Shown here: positions 35,680-43,608 of the stretch, piece after piece
Layout of the letters: each line of letters begins with the position of its first letter
Position numbering within the stretch: the first letter of the stretch is position 1
Assembly: GCA_964535315.1 (NCBI GenBank)
Contig: CAZHTS010000028.1
Coordinates: 1 to 54,212, forward strand
Direction of reading: 5' to 3'
Source of the DNA: CAZHTS01 sp964535315
GTDB taxonomy: Bacteria > Chloroflexota > Anaerolineae > Anaerolineales > Anaerolineaceae
DNA: 54,212 nucleotides
The notes under the pieces: generated by a model
Told to the model about the DNA's origin: nothing
What the model saw: only the letters and a program-made list of their open reading frames with translations
The model's database searches: none
Position numbers and translations under genes: made by a program

Positions 35680-36480
35680 TCAGGGGATCAGGAATTGAAT
35701 TTCGGTCAGGTATTTTTCGGGGTCGTTGTGCAGGATCTGTCCGCCGCCTTTGTGGTAAATTTCGCGGGTGGGGGAAAGCGGGGTGAGGCTCTGCCGGTTG
35801 AGGTAATCGACGAGGATGCGATAGGAACTGGAAATATGCGTATAGTCGCCGTGATGGAAAACGGTGACCGCCCGTCCACCGGCCAGGCGGCGGCAGTGGG
35901 CCCCCGGCGCTTCCATGAACTGTTGCACCGGCAGGCAAACCTCGATGTCGGCGTCGTCTTCGGGCAGGCCCTGTTCATCGTAATACAGTGAGAAGGGTCT
36001 GCCGGCGGCGTGACTGCCGCAGGCCAGGTACAGGGCATCGATGTGTTCGCCGATCTGGTGGTAACGGCCGCGGTAACGTGTGGAAGCGATCCACAGATCG
36101 GGCACCTCTTTGATCTCGATCTCGCTGCTGTAGACGGCGACGGCGCCCTCGGTGCGGATGAAGGCGGCGAGGCGCTGCTGGATCTGGCGGTAAGCGGCGA
36201 TTTTTTGCTCGACTTCTTTGAGTTTGTTCTGCATGTAATCCAGCAGTTGCTCATCTTCGCCCTGGTTGGCGAGGATATCTTGAATGTCGGCCAGCGAGAA
36301 ATCCAGTTCCTTGAGACGGGTGATGGCCCGCACTCGCACCAGGCAGCCCTCGTCGTAATAGCGGTAGCCGTTGATTGGATCGGTGCGGCTGGGCAGCAGC
36401 AAACCGATTTCATGATAATAGCGCAGCGTTTTAATCCCCAGGCGCGCAATGCGAGCAAAATCACCGATCAGGTACTCCAC
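35680..36480 (-). CDS. MerR-family regulator with GyrI-like effector domain
   Basis: 266 residues, GTG start. An N-terminal MerR helix-turn-helix (IGDFARIARLGIKTLRYYHE, then RTDPINGYRYYDE) is followed by a dimer coiled coil (MQNKLKEVEQKIAAYRQIQQ) and a C-terminal GyrI/BmrR-like effector-binding domain beginning near IKEVPDLWIASTRYRGRYHQ. BmrR-type proteins activate export genes on binding small hydrophobic ligands. No efflux pump is adjacent, so the ligand and targets are unknown. It sits between the BtrH-like and C39-like genes. Confidence 0.9.
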   Translation of the reverse strand: MEYLIGDFARIARLGIKTLRYYHEIGLLLPSRTDPINGYRYYDEGCLVRVRAITRLKELDFSLADIQDILANQGEDEQLLDYMQNKLKEVEQKIAAYRQIQQRLAAFIRTEGAVAVYSSEIEIKEVPDLWIASTRYRGRYHQIGEHIDALYLACGSHAAGRPFSLYYDEQGLPEDDADIEVCLPVQQFMEAPGAHCRRLAGGRAVTVFHHGDYTHISSSYRILVDYLNRQSLTPLSPTREIYHKGGGQILHNDPEKYLTEIQFLIP

Positions 36481-36580
36481 AGGATGGCCTCACTTGGCGG
36501 CAATGATGCGTATAACTTTACCTCAGAATCGCCGGAAAGGAAAGCCATCTTGCGCTTTTTTGTGGGGCCGGATTGGGATA

Positions 36581-36611
36581 GGCCGCACACCAGACTCGCC
36601 GGTGTGCGGCC
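36581..36611. repeat. perfect 11-bp inverted repeat
   Basis: GGCCGCACACC (36581-36591) and GGTGTGCGGCC (36601-36611) can form a hairpin just downstream of the minus-strand gene ending at 36620. No T tract follows on either strand, so it may be a stabiliser or weak terminator. Confidence 0.5.
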
Positions 36612-36619
36612 TGTATGGA

Positions 36620-37672
36620 TCAGGCTGCAATCGCCCGCCAGGCGCTTTCTTCTTCGCCGGCGATGTCTTGCAGCAGGGCCGGGATGGTCTTCAACGCGGT
36701 GGTATCACCCAGTAGATAGTCGGTGGCACGTTCGGTCACGGTCTGGATGTGCTCGCCGCTGCGGCGCAACGCCGCGGCGGTTTCGTTCAATTCGGGCCAG
36801 GCATACAGGCGGGCCAATTCGGCCAGGTCGGCGGAGAAACGATCGCGGACGGCCTGGTGGGGGTCGGGTATCTGCGGCGGAAAGGGCAGCAAACGGGCGG
36901 GCGGCAGCGGCAGCACGCTGCAGGTGAAGGTGACCAGGTGGCGCAGCGAGGCCTCGAACTGCGTTTCGTTCAGTTCAGTGGGCCAGCGGTTGAAATCGGC
37001 GGCCAGTTTGCGCATGCCGGCGACGCCGGCAAAGCCTACCGGCGGGTTGAGGAAGACGCGGGCGCGTTTGCGCAGCCCGTTGCGCACGATCTCTTCCTGG
37101 GTGGGGATGTGCTCGTCAAATTCGAGAACGTAGAGGGTGTTTTTCTGCCCCTGGCCGGGGTTGTTGACGTTCCAGGCCTCTTTCAGATCGCTGTAGGGCA
37201 CGCATTGCACCTCGGGGCGGCTGTTGTCGTGGGCGTAGATGCACTGCTGTTCGTCGTCGTAGCCCACCATGAGGATGTAATGCTGCGGGATGTGCACCTT
37301 GTGATAGAAGCGTCCGAAGTAGGGCAGGTGGTACATATCCAGCAGGCCAAGGATGACCGGCAGGCCGGCATCGATACTGGTTTTGGCCTTTTTCAGCGCG
37401 GTCTGGAAGGCGCCGCCTTCACTGCACGTCCAGTGATAGCCCATGACGTCAGACAGAAATTCGTGTTGGGGCTTGCCGGTGGTGCTGCCCCAGAAGACCA
37501 TGCGCGGGGCGGGAGCGTTTTTCTGTCGGATGTAGGTGCAGCCGATGGTGCTCAAGAAGAAGAGAAAGTATTCGGGCAGGCGCACGCCGGTCTTCCACTC
37601 GTACTGGTCGGTGAGGCCGTTGATCGGACAACTGGCTTCATAGACGCGATGGGGTAAGGATAGGGTCTTCAT
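36620..37672 (-). CDS. BtrH_N/DUF4872 domain protein (papain-like)
   Basis: 350 residues. The N-terminal BtrH_N domain shows YEASCPINGLTDQYEWKTGV with its Cys, VILGLLDMYHLPYFGRFYHK, then PQHYILMVGYDDEQQCIYAH with His and the DNSRPEV segment. The C-terminal half matches the DUF4872-type helical region (ADFNRWPTELNETQFEASLR). BtrH in butirosin biosynthesis transfers an acyl group from a carrier protein; related proteins may be acyltransferases or peptidases. No biosynthetic carrier genes are near. It is the first gene of a minus-strand group with the MerR and C39-like genes, with a 140-bp gap. Confidence 0.78.
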   Translation of the reverse strand: MKTLSLPHRVYEASCPINGLTDQYEWKTGVRLPEYFLFFLSTIGCTYIRQKNAPAPRMVFWGSTTGKPQHEFLSDVMGYHWTCSEGGAFQTALKKAKTSIDAGLPVILGLLDMYHLPYFGRFYHKVHIPQHYILMVGYDDEQQCIYAHDNSRPEVQCVPYSDLKEAWNVNNPGQGQKNTLYVLEFDEHIPTQEEIVRNGLRKRARVFLNPPVGFAGVAGMRKLAADFNRWPTELNETQFEASLRHLVTFTCSVLPLPPARLLPFPPQIPDPHQAVRDRFSADLAELARLYAWPELNETAAALRRSGEHIQTVTERATDYLLGDTTALKTIPALLQDIAGEEESAWRAIAA

Positions 37673-37752
37673 GGTATGCTCCTTGGGGCAAAATAGTTTT
37701 TCACGCGCTCAAGCTTAAGCCCTCCAGCGACTGGAGAGTCAAGCCCCAATTC

Positions 37753-37761
37753 TGATACAAT
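37753..37761 (+). promoter_or_regulatory. extended -10 element of uvrC
   Basis: TGATACAAT ends six bases before the uvrC ATG, so the mRNA may begin at the start codon. No Shine-Dalgarno and no LexA-type palindrome is seen upstream. Confidence 0.5.
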
Positions 37762-37767
37762 GGGCCT

Positions 37768-39636
37768 ATGACTGCGATCTCGGAACACATCCAGGGGATT
37801 TTGGATACTTTACCGACCAAGCCGGGCTGTTACATCATGAAGAACAGCGACGGCAAGATCATTTATGTCGGCAAGGCGATCAATCTGCGCAACCGGGTAC
37901 GTTCGTATTTCCAGAGCCTGAGCGATCACGAGTTCAAGACGCGCCAGCTCGTCCGGCACATTGCCGATATCGAATGGATCGTGGTGGGGTCGGAACTGGA
38001 AGCGCTCATCCTTGAGATGAACCTGATCAAGAAGCACCGCCCGCAGTATAACATCCGGCTCAAAGACGACAAGCGTTACCCGTATATCAAGGTGCACTGG
38101 CAGGAGGACTTCCCCAAGGTGACGGTGACGCGCCAGATGGTGCAGGACGGCGGGCGCTATTTCGGGCCGTATACCAGCGTGTGGGCGGTGCACCAGACGT
38201 TGGACGTGTTGCGGCGCATTTTCCCGTACCTGACCTGCGACCGTGAGATCACCGGCAAAGACGGCCGGGCGTGCCTGTATTACGACATCAAATTGTGCAG
38301 CGGGCCGTGTATCGGTGCTGTGGAGCGGATGGCTTATCGCCAGTTGATCGAAGACTTGTGCCAGTTTCTGGACGGGCGGACGGGGCCGATTGTGGAGCGA
38401 CTGCGCCAGGAGATGGAAACGGCGGCCGAAGAACTGCGCTTTGAGCGCGCTGCGGCGCTGCGCGACCAGATCCAGGCGATCGGGCAGGTGGTCGAACGGC
38501 AGAAGGTGTTGAGCAACGAGCAGGTCGACTCGGATGTGGTGGCGCTGGCGCGCAGCGACGGCGAGGCGTGCGTGCAGATTTTCTTTATTCGCAACGGCAA
38601 GCTGATCGGCCGTGAATATTTCATCCTGGAAGGCACCGAAGAAGCTGCCGACAGCGAAGTGGTGGCGCAGTTCCTCAAACAATTTTATGCCGAGGCGGCC
38701 AGCGTGCCGGGCCAGTTGTTACTGCCCAACGAGATCGAAGAGGCCAACATCATCCAGCAGTGGCTGCGTTCGCGGCGGGGCGGGCAAAAAGTGGAACTGA
38801 CGGTGCCCAAACTGGGCGAGCCGCACGAGTTGGTGCAGATGGCGACCGAAAACGCGGTCGATACCCTCAACGCCCTGCGTACCCAGTGGCAGGCCGACCG
38901 CCATCGCCAGAGCGAGGCGCTGGCCGAATTGCAGCAGGCGTTAGGGTTGAGCAGCCCGCCCAATCGCGTCGAATGCTACGACATCTCCAATACGCAGGGT
39001 ACGGCGGCGGTGGGCAGCATGGTGGTCTTCGAACAGGGTGTGGCCAACAAAAAGCTTTACCGGCGCTTTAACATTCAGTCGGTATGCGGCCCGGATGATT
39101 TTGCCAGCATGGAGGAGGTGCTCACCCGCCGTTTCCGCCGCTGGCAGAGCGCCCAGGAGCAACGCGGCCCAGGTTACAAACCCGACGAGAGTTTTGGCTT
39201 TTTGCCCGATCTGTTGATCGTGGATGGCGGCAAGGGACAATTGGGCCGGGCGGTGCTGGTGCTGGAACGTTTTGGGCTGCTGGGACGCGTGCCGGTGGCC
39301 GGGTTGGCCAAACAACAGGAGGAACTGTTCCTGCCGGGGCGCGAGACTTCGTTGATGCTGCCGCGCCAGTCGCAGGGGTTGTATCTGTTGCAGCGCATCC
39401 GCGATGAGGCGCACCGCTTTGCCATCACCGCACACCGGGCGCGCCGTTCGCGCCAGGGGCTGGCCTCGCGGCTGGAGACGGTGGCGGGGGTAGGACCGGC
39501 CCGGCGCCGGGCTCTGTTGCAGCGTTTTGGCTCGCTGGAAGCGATTGCCGCCGCCAGCGTGGAAGAGTTGAGCGGTATCGCCGGTATCACCCCTGAGATT
39601 GCCCAGGCGCTCAAGAGCCAGTTGGACGCCGATTAG
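37768..39636 (+). CDS. uvrC: UvrABC excision nuclease subunit C
   Basis: 622 residues, nucleotide excision repair; it makes both incisions beside a lesion marked by UvrA/UvrB. Domains in order: GIY-YIG nuclease (KPGCYIMKNSDGKIIYVGKA, LRNRVRSYF), a Cys-rich part (TCDREITGKDGRACLYYDIK), the UVR helix pair (EMETAAEELRFERAAALRDQ), the RNase H-like endonuclease (RVECYDISNTQGTAAVGSMV, DLLIVDGGKGQLGRAV) and C-terminal helix-hairpin-helix repeats (AGVGPARRRALLQRFGSLEA). Full length for the family. Monocistronic, probably leaderless. Confidence 0.97.
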   Translation: MTAISEHIQGILDTLPTKPGCYIMKNSDGKIIYVGKAINLRNRVRSYFQSLSDHEFKTRQLVRHIADIEWIVVGSELEALILEMNLIKKHRPQYNIRLKDDKRYPYIKVHWQEDFPKVTVTRQMVQDGGRYFGPYTSVWAVHQTLDVLRRIFPYLTCDREITGKDGRACLYYDIKLCSGPCIGAVERMAYRQLIEDLCQFLDGRTGPIVERLRQEMETAAEELRFERAAALRDQIQAIGQVVERQKVLSNEQVDSDVVALARSDGEACVQIFFIRNGKLIGREYFILEGTEEAADSEVVAQFLKQFYAEAASVPGQLLLPNEIEEANIIQQWLRSRRGGQKVELTVPKLGEPHELVQMATENAVDTLNALRTQWQADRHRQSEALAELQQALGLSSPPNRVECYDISNTQGTAAVGSMVVFEQGVANKKLYRRFNIQSVCGPDDFASMEEVLTRRFRRWQSAQEQRGPGYKPDESFGFLPDLLIVDGGKGQLGRAVLVLERFGLLGRVPVAGLAKQQEELFLPGRETSLMLPRQSQGLYLLQRIRDEAHRFAITAHRARRSRQGLASRLETVAGVGPARRRALLQRFGSLEAIAAASVEELSGIAGITPEIAQALKSQLDAD

Positions 39637-39691
39637 CGGGAGCGAGTCTACAGAATTGTAAAGCGCCGTGCAAACGCTTTTCGATCTGGCG

Positions 39692-39700
39692 TGGTATGAT
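39692..39700 (+). promoter_or_regulatory. extended -10 element of the 39742 gene
   Basis: TGGTATGAT at 39692-39700, about 40 bases upstream of the ATG at 39742. No -35 box is evident. Confidence 0.45.
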
Positions 39701-39741
39701 AAAAATAGCGTTGCACTTTATTCAAACGATTCAAGTGAAAC

Positions 39742-40992
39742 ATGCCTGTTACTCGTACCCAACCCAAACGTGCTCTTTTCCTGTTCGGCCCGGCGTTTTT
39801 TGGCCTGTCGGCGCTTGAAGTCTTAATCACCTGGGGGATGGTCTTTGCCCTGCCGCACGATCGTGGCAGTCTGTTGGGCTATTCGCCGACGCGTACCGGG
39901 CTGCTGGTGAGCCTGCTGGCGGCGGCGGGCGTGCTGGCGGCGGCGGCGGTGCTGCTGCTGGCGCACCGTCCGTTTGCGGCGCGCCTGGAGAAGTGGGTCT
40001 ATCGCCCGGCAAATCTCAAAACCCTTGTGTTCAGCGCTTTGATCGGGCTGATAACGGGCGTTTATCTGCTCGTTCAGTGGATCCACCTCGAGGTCCGCTA
40101 CGAGTATCAGGTGGCCGTGCCGCGCCTGTTGCCGGCCGTCATGTTGGTGTGTGCGTTATGCGCCCAGGCGATTTTATTGCTGCTGCCGGAAGCGGTGCGG
40201 CGGCTGTGGGCCATTCAGGGCGGTTTGCCGGCCTGGTTGAAGGCGTTGGCGAGCGACCCGCGCTTGATCCTGCGCTGGTTGATGACGATTACGCTGGCGC
40301 TGGCGGCGCTCAGCCTGGCGGGGCAGGCGCTCAAGTATTTCAGCGGCTATTATCGTTTTCTCGATTTCGCCATCACCGAGTTTTACCAGGACAGTGAGAT
40401 GAACCTGCCCACCTTTTACTCGTCGTTTGTCATGGCGCTGACGGCGCTGTTCCTGGCCAGCGTGGGGCTGTGGGCGCCGGATGAACGCCGTTGGCGCGGT
40501 TACTGGCTGGGGCTGGCGGTCGTCTTTCTCTTTCTGGCGACGGATGACATTTGCAGTTTTCATGAGATGCTGACGCCTATCGTTCAGGATCATATTTACG
40601 CGGTCGGCCTGTTGTATTGGCCGTGGTTCCTGCCGGTCATCCCGGTGTTGATCCTGTTGGGGCTGGTCTATCTCCGCTTTTTCCTGCGCCTGCCGGCGCG
40701 CACGCGGGCGATATTTTTCTGGTCGGGGGTGCTGTTTCTGACGGCGTCGATTGGCATGGAAGCGATCGGGGCCTGGTACGCCGATGAATACGGGCTGGGG
40801 ACGTTCGTGTACGTCTTGCTGGTCACGGTTGAGGAGACGGCTGAAACGGCGGCGATGGCCTTTTTTGCCTGTGCGTTGATCGATTTTGCCCGCAAGCGCC
40901 TGGCGCCCAGCCAGTTGGCGGCGCGCCTGGCGAACGAAAAAACCATCCCGGTGCGTTCGGCAGCCGGGATGCGTCAGACGTTGAAGATTTGA
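39742..40992 (+). CDS. uncharacterised polytopic membrane protein with acidic motifs
   Basis: 416 residues, about ten predicted helices, no family I can name. Conserved-looking charged residues lie in or beside helices: FLATDDICSFHEMLTP, TASIGMEAIGAWYADEYG and LLVTVEETAETAAMAFFACA. A set of Asp/Glu/His residues in the second half of a membrane protein can mark a metal-dependent membrane enzyme, but this is inference. A long N-terminal half holds five helices with Arg-rich loops. It is followed by the convergent M20 peptidase gene at 20 bp. Confidence 0.7.
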   Translation: MPVTRTQPKRALFLFGPAFFGLSALEVLITWGMVFALPHDRGSLLGYSPTRTGLLVSLLAAAGVLAAAAVLLLAHRPFAARLEKWVYRPANLKTLVFSALIGLITGVYLLVQWIHLEVRYEYQVAVPRLLPAVMLVCALCAQAILLLLPEAVRRLWAIQGGLPAWLKALASDPRLILRWLMTITLALAALSLAGQALKYFSGYYRFLDFAITEFYQDSEMNLPTFYSSFVMALTALFLASVGLWAPDERRWRGYWLGLAVVFLFLATDDICSFHEMLTPIVQDHIYAVGLLYWPWFLPVIPVLILLGLVYLRFFLRLPARTRAIFFWSGVLFLTASIGMEAIGAWYADEYGLGTFVYVLLVTVEETAETAAMAFFACALIDFARKRLAPSQLAARLANEKTIPVRSAAGMRQTLKI

Positions 40993-41012
40993 TGCCGCTG
41001 GCGGGCGCCCGA

Positions 41013-42152
41013 TTAATCGCCGGGGTAGGCGCACAAAATGGCGGCCAACAGGGCAGCGCGTTCGGGCAGTGAGGCGATGAGCACGTGCTCGTGTGCGGCG
41101 TGAGAGCCGTCGCCGACCGGGCCCAATCCATCCATCACTGCCACGCCCAGCGGAGCGACGAAGTTGGCGTCCGAACCGCCGCCGGTGCTGCCTTCCTGCA
41201 AATCCAGACCGAGCTGCCGGCCGAGGGCCTGTATCTTCTGGAAGGTGGCGCTCATGCGTTCGTCGCGGGGCATGGGCGGGCGATTGACGGTGAAGCTGGC
41301 CTCGACGGTGGTGCCTTCCAGCACCGGGCGCAGCGATTGCGCCCAGGCGGCCAGCCGGGCGGTTTCGGCCGGGTTGGTGACGCGAAAGTCGATCAGGGCG
41401 CGCCCTTCTTCAGGCACCACGTTGGGGCGGGTGCCGCCGCTGATCACGCCGACGTTGACGGTGGTGCCCTGCGAGTAGTCGGTCAGGCGCTGGGCCGCCA
41501 GGATGTGGTGCGCCAGTTCTTCGATGGCGTTACGGCCTTTTTCGTGGTTGATGCCGGCGTGGGCGGCCCGGCCGTGCGTCACCAGTTCGATGTCGCCGGT
41601 GCCCTTACGCGCCGTCTTGAGTGCGCCGTTGGCCAGCGTCGGCTCCAGGCACAGCGCCAGACTGGCCCGGGCAGCCAGTTCTTCGATCAAAGAGCGCGAG
41701 GTCAGGCTGCCGATTTCTTCATCCGAGGTAAACAGGGCGGTGATGGGGCGTTCCGGCCAGCACTGGTGAGCGCGCAACGCCTCTAAGGCGGTCAGCAGCA
41801 GGACGATGCCGCCTTTCATGTCCAGCGTGCCCGGCCCATACAGCCTGCCGTCCGCCTGGCGCAGGGGCATGCGCTGCAGCGTGCCGGTATCCCAGACGGT
41901 GTCCATGTGGCACAGCACCAGAATGCCGCCCGCGCCGCTGCCCCATTCGGCCTGGATGTGATCGCCGCTGGCGCTTTGCGGGTGGATGTGCAGCCGGGCG
42001 CCCAAGGCCTGTAGTTCGGCGCTGAGCGCCGCGCCGAAACGGTCGACGGCGGCTTTGTCGGTGGAGGGCGATTCGATGGCGGCCAGGCGTTCGATACGCG
42101 CCGCCATCGCCGCGGTCAGGGGGGTAAAGGTGGGGATGGGCAGGGGTTGCAT
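41013..42152 (-). CDS. M20-family metallopeptidase, probable N-succinyl/N-acyl-L-amino acid hydrolase
   Basis: 379 residues, carboxypeptidase G2/ArgE-like. Metal and catalytic residues are visible in LVLCHMDTVWDTGTL (His, Asp), GTLDMKGGIVLLL (bridging Asp) and LFTSDEEIGSLTS (catalytic Glu and metal Glu). A dimerisation domain sits in the middle (HAGINHEKGRNAIEELAHHI). No signal peptide. Fourth gene of the racemase operon (44711 down to 41013), where the family in Geobacillus removes the succinyl group from N-succinyl-L-amino acids. Substrate by context only. Confidence 0.88.
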   Translation of the reverse strand: MQPLPIPTFTPLTAAMAARIERLAAIESPSTDKAAVDRFGAALSAELQALGARLHIHPQSASGDHIQAEWGSGAGGILVLCHMDTVWDTGTLQRMPLRQADGRLYGPGTLDMKGGIVLLLTALEALRAHQCWPERPITALFTSDEEIGSLTSRSLIEELAARASLALCLEPTLANGALKTARKGTGDIELVTHGRAAHAGINHEKGRNAIEELAHHILAAQRLTDYSQGTTVNVGVISGGTRPNVVPEEGRALIDFRVTNPAETARLAAWAQSLRPVLEGTTVEASFTVNRPPMPRDERMSATFQKIQALGRQLGLDLQEGSTGGGSDANFVAPLGVAVMDGLGPVGDGSHAAHEHVLIASLPERAALLAAILCAYPGD

Positions 42153-42165
42153 GACGGCTCTCTTT

Positions 42166-42759
42166 CTATTTGCGTTGCAGCATTTCTTCCAGGCGGGCCT
42201 GGATGGCGGGCCATTCGGCCTTCAGGATGCTGTAATAGACCGAGGAACGCACCGTGCCATCCGGCAGGAGGATGTGATCGCGCAGGACACCCTCGCGCAC
42301 CGCGCCGAGGCGTTCGATGGCGCGCTGCGAGCGTTCGTTGCGCAGGTCGGCCTTGAACTGGACGCGAATGCAGCCCAACTCTTCAAAGGCGTAGCGCAGC
42401 AGGATGTGTTTGCATTCGGTGTTGACCGCCGTGCGTTGATACTGTGGATCGTACCAGGTGCCGCCGATTTCCAGACCGCGCGCCTCGCGCTGGATCTCCA
42501 TATAGCGGGTCATGCCGATGGCCCGCCCGGCCTCCTGATGGAAGACGGTAAAAGGCAGGTCGGTGCCGCGCTGCTGGCGGCGCAGCAGTTCGCGCACCAG
42601 GACGCCCATTTGCTCTTCGGTTTTAATCACGCCGTAGCGCATATACTGCCAGATGCCCTCGTCCTGACCGGCGACGGTCAGTTCGGGGATGTGTGCTTCA
42701 CTGAGCGGTTCCAGGCGTACGATCTTGCCGGTCAGGGTAAGGGGGTGAATATCCATCAT
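42166..42759 (-). CDS. GNAT acyltransferase, RimJ/RimL type
   Basis: 197 residues. GNAT features: LTGKIVRLEPLSEAHIPELT, EIGGTWYDPQYQRTAVNTEC (acyl-CoA loop region) and RVQFKADLRNERSQRAIERL followed by GAVREGVLRDHI. The pyrophosphate loop (RTAVNTE) is less glycine-rich than usual. The start at 42759 has GGAAGG nine bases upstream; an ATG at 42768 overlaps it. Third gene of the racemase operon, 24 bp after the COG3375-like gene and 13 bp before the M20 gene. It may modify a small molecule amine. Confidence 0.85.
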   Translation of the reverse strand: MMDIHPLTLTGKIVRLEPLSEAHIPELTVAGQDEGIWQYMRYGVIKTEEQMGVLVRELLRRQQRGTDLPFTVFHQEAGRAIGMTRYMEIQREARGLEIGGTWYDPQYQRTAVNTECKHILLRYAFEELGCIRVQFKADLRNERSQRAIERLGAVREGVLRDHILLPDGTVRSSVYYSILKAEWPAIQARLEEMLQRK

Positions 42760-42783
42760 GACTCTCATCCTTCCAGGGGTGGC

Positions 42784-43608
42784 TTATTCCAGGAGCGCGG
42801 GGCCCTGGTTTTTTTTCAGAATATAGGCCGGGCCACCCAGGCGGGTGAAGGCGGTGACGCGGTAGCCGCGGGCGAAATAATGATTGAACAGGCGGCGGGC
42901 GTGCAGGCGCCATTCGAGCGCCAGCGCCAGGTCACGATTGAGCAGATCGCCGAAATCACCGGGCAGCGCCAGGCGCAGTTGGGCGGCGTCCAGATCGAGG
43001 CGTTCGCCGGCCGGGCGGTTCTCCTGATTGTGATTGACCGCCACGGCCTGCGGAAAGCCGTCGTCGGGCAGCGGGCCGTTCAGACGCTGCGCCACCCCCG
43101 GGGCGGCGAGCGACCAGTCGGCCAGCAGGCGGTCGGAGGGCACGCCGGCGTTGATGCCGGCCATCACCCCGTAGTAGTTTTCGAAATACGTCCCGGCAGT
43201 GGCGCCCAGGCGGCGGATGTTCAGATCGGCGTTGGCCAGGCGCAGCGGGTCGTAGGTCCAGCGTACGGTGGTGATGCCGCGGGCCAGCGCCCAATCGCGC
43301 TGGAACCATTTGAGGCGCAGCCCCAACCCGTAACGCCGCCACTCGTTCAACACCGCCAGGCGGTGGGAGTGCTGGACGTGCGCGTCGCGGGTGGGGAAGC
43401 CAAAGACGAAGGCCACCATACCGGCCGAAGGGGTGAAGGCGGCCGCCACCAGCCCGCCTTCATGCTGGATGGCGAGCAGGATGTCCTTGTTGTCGTATGA
43501 CTCGTCGGGGCCCCAGACGCGCAGTTGCAGCTGCTCGACCGCTTCCAATTCGGCGATGCCGTGCACTTCGCGGAACTCGAAGTCGGGTGCGGGGGCGTCA
43601 GCGTTCAT
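42784..43608 (-). CDS. GNAT-superfamily acyltransferase, COG3375-like
   Basis: 274 residues. A GNAT N-terminal half shows EFREVHGIAELEAVEQLQLR, LLAIQHEGGLVAAAFTPSAG and HSHRLAVLNEWRRYGLGLRL, with RWTYDPLRLANADLNIRRLG after it. This longer form is the type often found next to N-succinylamino acid racemases; it would acylate a D-amino acid with succinyl-CoA. The ATG overlaps the racemase stop (ATGA), so translation is coupled. The pathway role follows from the neighbourhood. Confidence 0.85.
   Translation of the reverse strand: MNADAPAPDFEFREVHGIAELEAVEQLQLRVWGPDESYDNKDILLAIQHEGGLVAAAFTPSAGMVAFVFGFPTRDAHVQHSHRLAVLNEWRRYGLGLRLKWFQRDWALARGITTVRWTYDPLRLANADLNIRRLGATAGTYFENYYGVMAGINAGVPSDRLLADWSLAAPGVAQRLNGPLPDDGFPQAVAVNHNQENRPAGERLDLDAAQLRLALPGDFGDLLNRDLALALEWRLHARRLFNHYFARGYRVTAFTRLGGPAYILKKNQGPALLE

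Noticed and set aside
37690..37767. SOS control of uvrC
   Set aside because: No GAAC-N4-GTTC palindrome is found upstream of uvrC in this window.
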